Part shown: piece by piece, positions 5,315 to 7,622 of the stretch
Layout: the number at the start of each line of letters is the position of its first letter
Position numbering within the stretch: position 1 is the stretch's first letter
Program-made: the position numbers and the translations under genes
DNA from: Deltaproteobacteria bacterium
GTDB lineage: Bacteria; UBA10199; SBBF01
Assembly: GCA_016207765.1 (NCBI GenBank)
Contig: JACQOY010000177.1
Location: forward strand, 1 to 7,622
Direction of reading: 5' to 3'
DNA length: 7,622 nt
The notes under the pieces: generated by a model
Told to the model about the DNA's origin: nothing
What the model saw: the letters and a program-made list of their open reading frames with translations, nothing else
Database searches by the model: none

Positions 5315-6664
5315 TTAAACCAGATACTCCAAAAGAAGAGTAGCCAGCCCGAGGAAGGACAAAAAGCCGAAAATGTCGGTGCACATGGTCACCAAAACGG
5401 ATGTGCCAATGGCCGGATCGAGTTTCAAGGCACGGAAAGAAAGGGGGACCAGTGCCCCCACCAATCCCCCCATTAAGAGATTAAGCATCATGGCCAAAAA
5501 AAGGACGGCCCCCAGAATGTAATTCCCTTTCCATAAAAATCCGACCAGCCCGATTAAAACACCACAGGTGGCGCCAAGGATAAGCCCGTTGGCCGCCTCC
5601 TTCAACACCGCCTTGTAAGCCTTGACAAAATTCAACTCTCCCAGCGCAATGGCGCGGGTAATGACCGTCAAACTTTGCGTCCCGCCGTTTCCCCCCATGC
5701 CGGCAACTATCGGCATAAAAACCGCCAGCGCCACGAATTTTTCGATGGAGTGTTGAAAAAAACCGACAACACTGGCGGCCATAGCGGCGGTAAAAAGATT
5801 CAGCACCATCCAGGGGAGCCGTTTTTTCACCTTGACGCCAATGGGGGTGGCGGCACGGTCCGCCTCGGAGAGGCCGGCCAGATTGTAGATATCCTCGGTC
5901 GCCTCTTCCTTCACAATATCGATCACATCGTCAACGGTAATGGCTCCCAACAGTTCGTGCGACTCGTTCACCACGGGCACAGCAAGGAGGTTGTACTGGG
6001 CCACCATCTGCGCCGCCTTTTCCTGATCATCGACGGCTAAAACGGCCTGCACTTCGGGATCCATAATTTCCCGGATTTTCGTATGCGGAGCCGCCAACAC
6101 CAGATTCCGGAGCGAAAGGACGCCGTTGAGCTGTTTGGCCTCGTCCACCACATAAATATAGAAAACCCCCTTCACCTCGGGTTGCGAACGGAGGCTGGCC
6201 AGCGCCTCTTCCACCGTCATCTCCGCCCTGACGATAAGATAGTTGGAAGTCATCATGCTTCCCGCCGAATTTTTGGGATAGAGAAGAAGCTTGATGAGTT
6301 TTTCTTTCTGCCATTCGGGCAAAAAATCCAAAAGGTGCCTTGAACGCGCCTCGGGAAGATGTTCGAAGAAAAACAGGGCTTCCGACGGATCGAGCCGTGA
6401 GAGGATGCCGGCCATCTTTTTGTCTTCAATCTGTTCGAGAATGTCGGGAAGGAGAAATTCGGGAAGTTCGCGCAGGGTGGCCCCTGCTTTGGCGATGAGA
6501 CAAAGAGAATTGATCAGCCTCTGCAATTCTCCCGGGCTTAATTCCGAAAAGAGAAGCGAAATGTCGGATGGATGGATTTTCTCAATGGCATGGGCGATTT
6601 TTTCCTCCGTGCCCGATTGCAAAAGCTTTCGGAGCATCCTGATTTGCAAATTTGAAATCGGCAT
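5315..6664 (-). CDS. mgtE: MgtE-family magnesium transporter
   Basis: A 449-residue inner-membrane Mg2+ channel/transporter, full length for the family. The cytoplasmic N domain (about 1-125) is helical and superhelix-like (EKIHPSDISLLFSELSPGE, SRLDPSEALFFFEHLP). It is followed by two CBS domains (about 133-193, beginning SAGSMMTSNYLIV, and 196-255, beginning IREIMDPEVQAV), which bind Mg2+ and gate the pore. A plug helix (about 256-282) leads into five C-terminal membrane segments between 284 and 449. The signature PIVAGMGGNGGTQSLTV lies at 318-334, and TSVLVTMCTDIFGFLSFLGL at 421-440 carries D430, equivalent to the pore Mg2+-binding aspartate. The protein self-regulates through the CBS domains. 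The 5' side shows no M-box-like leader. The ribosome site before this ATG is weak (ACGAGA), so Met10 remains an alternative start. It is transcribed alone and diverges from the LOG-family gene across an inverted-repeat element. Confidence 0.96.
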   Translation of the reverse strand: MPISNLQIRMLRKLLQSGTEEKIAHAIEKIHPSDISLLFSELSPGELQRLINSLCLIAKAGATLRELPEFLLPDILEQIEDKKMAGILSRLDPSEALFFFEHLPEARSRHLLDFLPEWQKEKLIKLLLYPKNSAGSMMTSNYLIVRAEMTVEEALASLRSQPEVKGVFYIYVVDEAKQLNGVLSLRNLVLAAPHTKIREIMDPEVQAVLAVDDQEKAAQMVAQYNLLAVPVVNESHELLGAITVDDVIDIVKEEATEDIYNLAGLSEADRAATPIGVKVKKRLPWMVLNLFTAAMAASVVGFFQHSIEKFVALAVFMPIVAGMGGNGGTQSLTVITRAIALGELNFVKAYKAVLKEAANGLILGATCGVLIGLVGFLWKGNYILGAVLFLAMMLNLLMGGLVGALVPLSFRALKLDPAIGTSVLVTMCTDIFGFLSFLGLATLLLEYLV

Positions 6665-6716
6665 ATTCTCGTTTTATCGCGATTGGCAGACTTTACGCAA
6701 TTTGAAAGTTAAATAA

Positions 6717-6839
6717 CAGGCAAAGAGAGTCCTTTTGGACTGCGCAATTTTTGTTCCCGCCGGTCCCATTGGCCTTCGAGACAAGTCAACTCGGGGCGGC
6801 TTGCGACAATTGCGAAGACAAAGGGACTCTCTTTGCCTG
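6717..6839. repeat. ~123-bp inverted-repeat element in the mgtE/LOG divergent intergenic region
   Basis: The 21-bp ends, 6717-6737 and 6819-6839, are inverted copies matching at 20/21, with a perfect outer block CAGGCAAAGAGAGTCC. After a short unpaired stretch, CGCAATT (6743-6749) pairs again with AATTGCG (6808-6814), and the interior is GC-rich with CCGCC/GGCGG-type complementarity. Single-stranded DNA or RNA of this region should fold into one long cruciform or hairpin. No direct target duplication is visible. It fills about half of the 234-bp gap between divergent genes, where a terminator is not expected, so a MITE- or REP-like mobile repeat is the favoured reading. Its ends differ from those of the element beside carD. 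Confidence 0.6.
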
Positions 6840-6862
6840 CGAGCTGTTGTGGGAATGCCGAT

Positions 6863-6891
6863 TTGCCTCCCGCCGATCGCCGTGTTATCCT
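6863..6891 (+). promoter_or_regulatory. predicted promoter of the LOG-family gene, possibly giving a leaderless mRNA
   Basis: TTGCCT (6863-6868) and TATCCT (6886-6891), spaced 17 nt, are 4/6 matches to -35 and -10. Transcription would start about 7 nt after the -10, at or next to the ATG at 6899. No Shine-Dalgarno sequence precedes that ATG, which fits leaderless translation. The match is modest. Confidence 0.35.
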
Positions 6892-6898
6892 GTCATGA

Positions 6899-7603
6899 AT
6901 GCCCCCCAAAAAGAGAAACAACAAACACAAAAAAAGGCCGTTGACCGACGAGGAATTTGTCGCCAAAGAAACCTGGCGCGTCTTCCGGATCATGGCGGAA
7001 TTCGTCGATTCGTTCGAGGCGTTGAAAGGAATCGGTCCGGCGGTCTGCCTGTGGGGTTCGGCCCGGGCCCAGCCCGGCTCGCTTCACTACCGCATGACCT
7101 TTGAAGCCGCCAAGGCGATTTCAAAGGCCGGTTTTTCGATCATTACCGGCGGCGGACCGGGCTTGATGGAGGCGGCCAACCACGGCGCCCGGCAGGGTTC
7201 CGGGAAATCGGTGGGTTTAAACATCGATATCCCCATGGAACAGAAAATCAACCCGTTTGTGGATATCGGGCTCAAGTTCAACTATTTTTTCGTCCGGAAG
7301 GTGATGTTTGTCAAACACTCGTCGGCCTTTGTCATCATGCCCGGCGGTTTTGGAACCATGGACGAACTCTTCGAGGCCTTAACCCTCATTCAGACCGAAA
7401 AATCCCCCTATTTTCCGGTTATCCTCATGGGAAAGGAATATTGGCAGGGATTGATTCGGTGGCTTGAAGACAAGGCCGTCGCCGCGGGATATCTGGACAA
7501 GAAGGACTTGAATCTTTTCACCATCACCGACAGCCCAGCCGAAGTGGTGAAGATCATCAAAAAATCGTACCATCATTCACTCCGTTCACTGCGGAAGGGG
7601 TGA
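6899..7603 (+). CDS. LOG-family (TIGR00730-like) nucleotide 5'-monophosphate phosphoribohydrolase-like protein
   Basis: A 234-residue cytoplasmic Rossmann-fold protein. LOG-family enzymes hydrolyse nucleoside or cytokinin 5'-monophosphates to base and ribose 5-phosphate; they are often mislabelled lysine decarboxylase. Family marks here are AVCLWGSAR at 48-56, the glycine loop ITGGGPGLMEAANHGA at 82-97, RKVMFVKHS at 133-141 (conserved Arg133), and the signature PGGFGTMDE at 148-156, whose Glu156 is expected to be catalytic. Residues 1-13 form a lysine-rich tail outside the fold. The exact substrate cannot be read; housekeeping nucleotide turnover is more likely than hormone synthesis. The ATG lies immediately after an in-frame TGA, so translation cannot begin further upstream, and no ribosome site is visible. 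The last four codons and the stop lie inside a converging minus-strand tRNA, so the C-terminal LRKG is dictated by tRNA sequence. Family confidence is high; exact function is uncertain. Confidence 0.93.
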   Translation: MPPKKRNNKHKKRPLTDEEFVAKETWRVFRIMAEFVDSFEALKGIGPAVCLWGSARAQPGSLHYRMTFEAAKAISKAGFSIITGGGPGLMEAANHGARQGSGKSVGLNIDIPMEQKINPFVDIGLKFNYFFVRKVMFVKHSSAFVIMPGGFGTMDELFEALTLIQTEKSPYFPVILMGKEYWQGLIRWLEDKAVAAGYLDKKDLNLFTITDSPAEVVKIIKKSYHHSLRSLRKG

Positions 7604-7622
7604 GATTCGAACTCACGAGACC
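7592..7622 (-). tRNA. 3' part of a tRNA, probably tRNA-Ser, cut by the window edge
   Basis: Read on the minus strand, the window ends in a T-arm (GTGAG-TTCGAAT-CTCAC, complement of 7600-7616), followed by acceptor strand CCCTTCC (7593-7599) and discriminator G (7592). The T-loop has the invariant TTCGANT form and a perfect 5-bp stem. The G discriminator, acceptor sequence and the GGTCTC that would be the 3' side of a variable arm resemble tRNA-Ser, but the anticodon lies outside the window. CCA is not encoded (GCA follows CCTTCC), so it must be added enzymatically. The 3' end overlaps the converging LOG-family gene by 12 nt. Presence of a tRNA is fairly sure; serine identity is an inference. 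Confidence 0.85.

Noticed and set aside
5026..5343. Plus-strand open frame of 105 codons in the mgtE-carD gap
   Set aside because: It has no ribosome site, a K/F/I-rich low-complexity translation without recognisable motifs, covers the predicted carD promoter and overlaps the mgtE 3' end. The open frame is longer than expected by chance in AT-rich DNA, so it is not fully excluded.
6665..6716. Mg2+ riboswitch (M-box or similar) before mgtE
   Set aside because: Only 52 bp separate the mgtE ATG from the inverted-repeat element, and none of the expected conserved helices or a terminator was seen. The element itself does not resemble an M-box.
6852..6868. Possible sigma-54 promoter (GG ... TTGC) upstream of the LOG gene
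   Set aside because: The GG and GC are separated by 11 nt, not the strict 10, and the rest of the -24 box does not match.
6751..7104. Plus-strand frame starting in the palindromic element and running through the out-of-frame ATG at 6895
   Set aside because: It overlaps the well-supported LOG gene in another frame, and its 5' half lies in the inverted-repeat element.

Overview
The window looks like bacterial chromosome, with coding DNA near 50% GC and AT-richer intergenic gaps. No phage or plasmid genes are visible. A CarD-type RNA polymerase regulator beside two NtrC-type sigma-54 activators and a soluble PAS histidine kinase suggests a deltaproteobacterial-type lineage (Desulfobacterota, Myxococcota, Bdellovibrionota or a related candidate group). 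That placement is an inference from gene content; there is no taxonomic marker apart from a tRNA fragment.

Layout. On the minus strand, read right to left: mgtE (6664-5315, Mg2+ transporter/channel), a 373-bp gap holding the carD promoter, carD (4941-4399), a 383-bp gap, and a tight three-gene operon: histidine kinase (4015-2915), a canonical sigma-54 response regulator (2888-1503) and a second sigma-54 response regulator (1488-79). Gaps inside the operon are only 26 and 14 nt. On the plus strand, a LOG-family nucleotide phosphoribohydrolase-like gene (6899-7603) diverges from mgtE. It runs into the 3' end of a minus-strand tRNA, probably tRNA-Ser, cut by the window edge.

How the genes work together. 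The PAS kinase should phosphorylate Asp53 of the first regulator, which would then drive sigma-54 promoters. The second regulator has Glu57 where the phospho-acceptor Asp should be, so it is probably permanently switched on or controlled by something other than phosphorylation. CarD acts on sigma-70-type housekeeping promoters, MgtE handles Mg2+, and the LOG protein probably acts in nucleotide metabolism. Nothing ties these three to the operon beyond position.

The least ordinary parts are non-coding. A ~217-bp inverted-repeat element (4180-4396) abuts the carD stop codon, has 21-bp ends matching at 19/21, and has pseudoknot-type internal pairing. A second, unrelated ~123-bp element (6717-6839, ends matching at 20/21) fills the mgtE/LOG divergent region. 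Other points of note are the LOG stop codon lying inside the tRNA T-arm, a possible leaderless LOG transcript, two 8-G tracts in the two-component operon, and a cluster of GTCAAA motifs upstream of the kinase. No clear new multigene system is seen.
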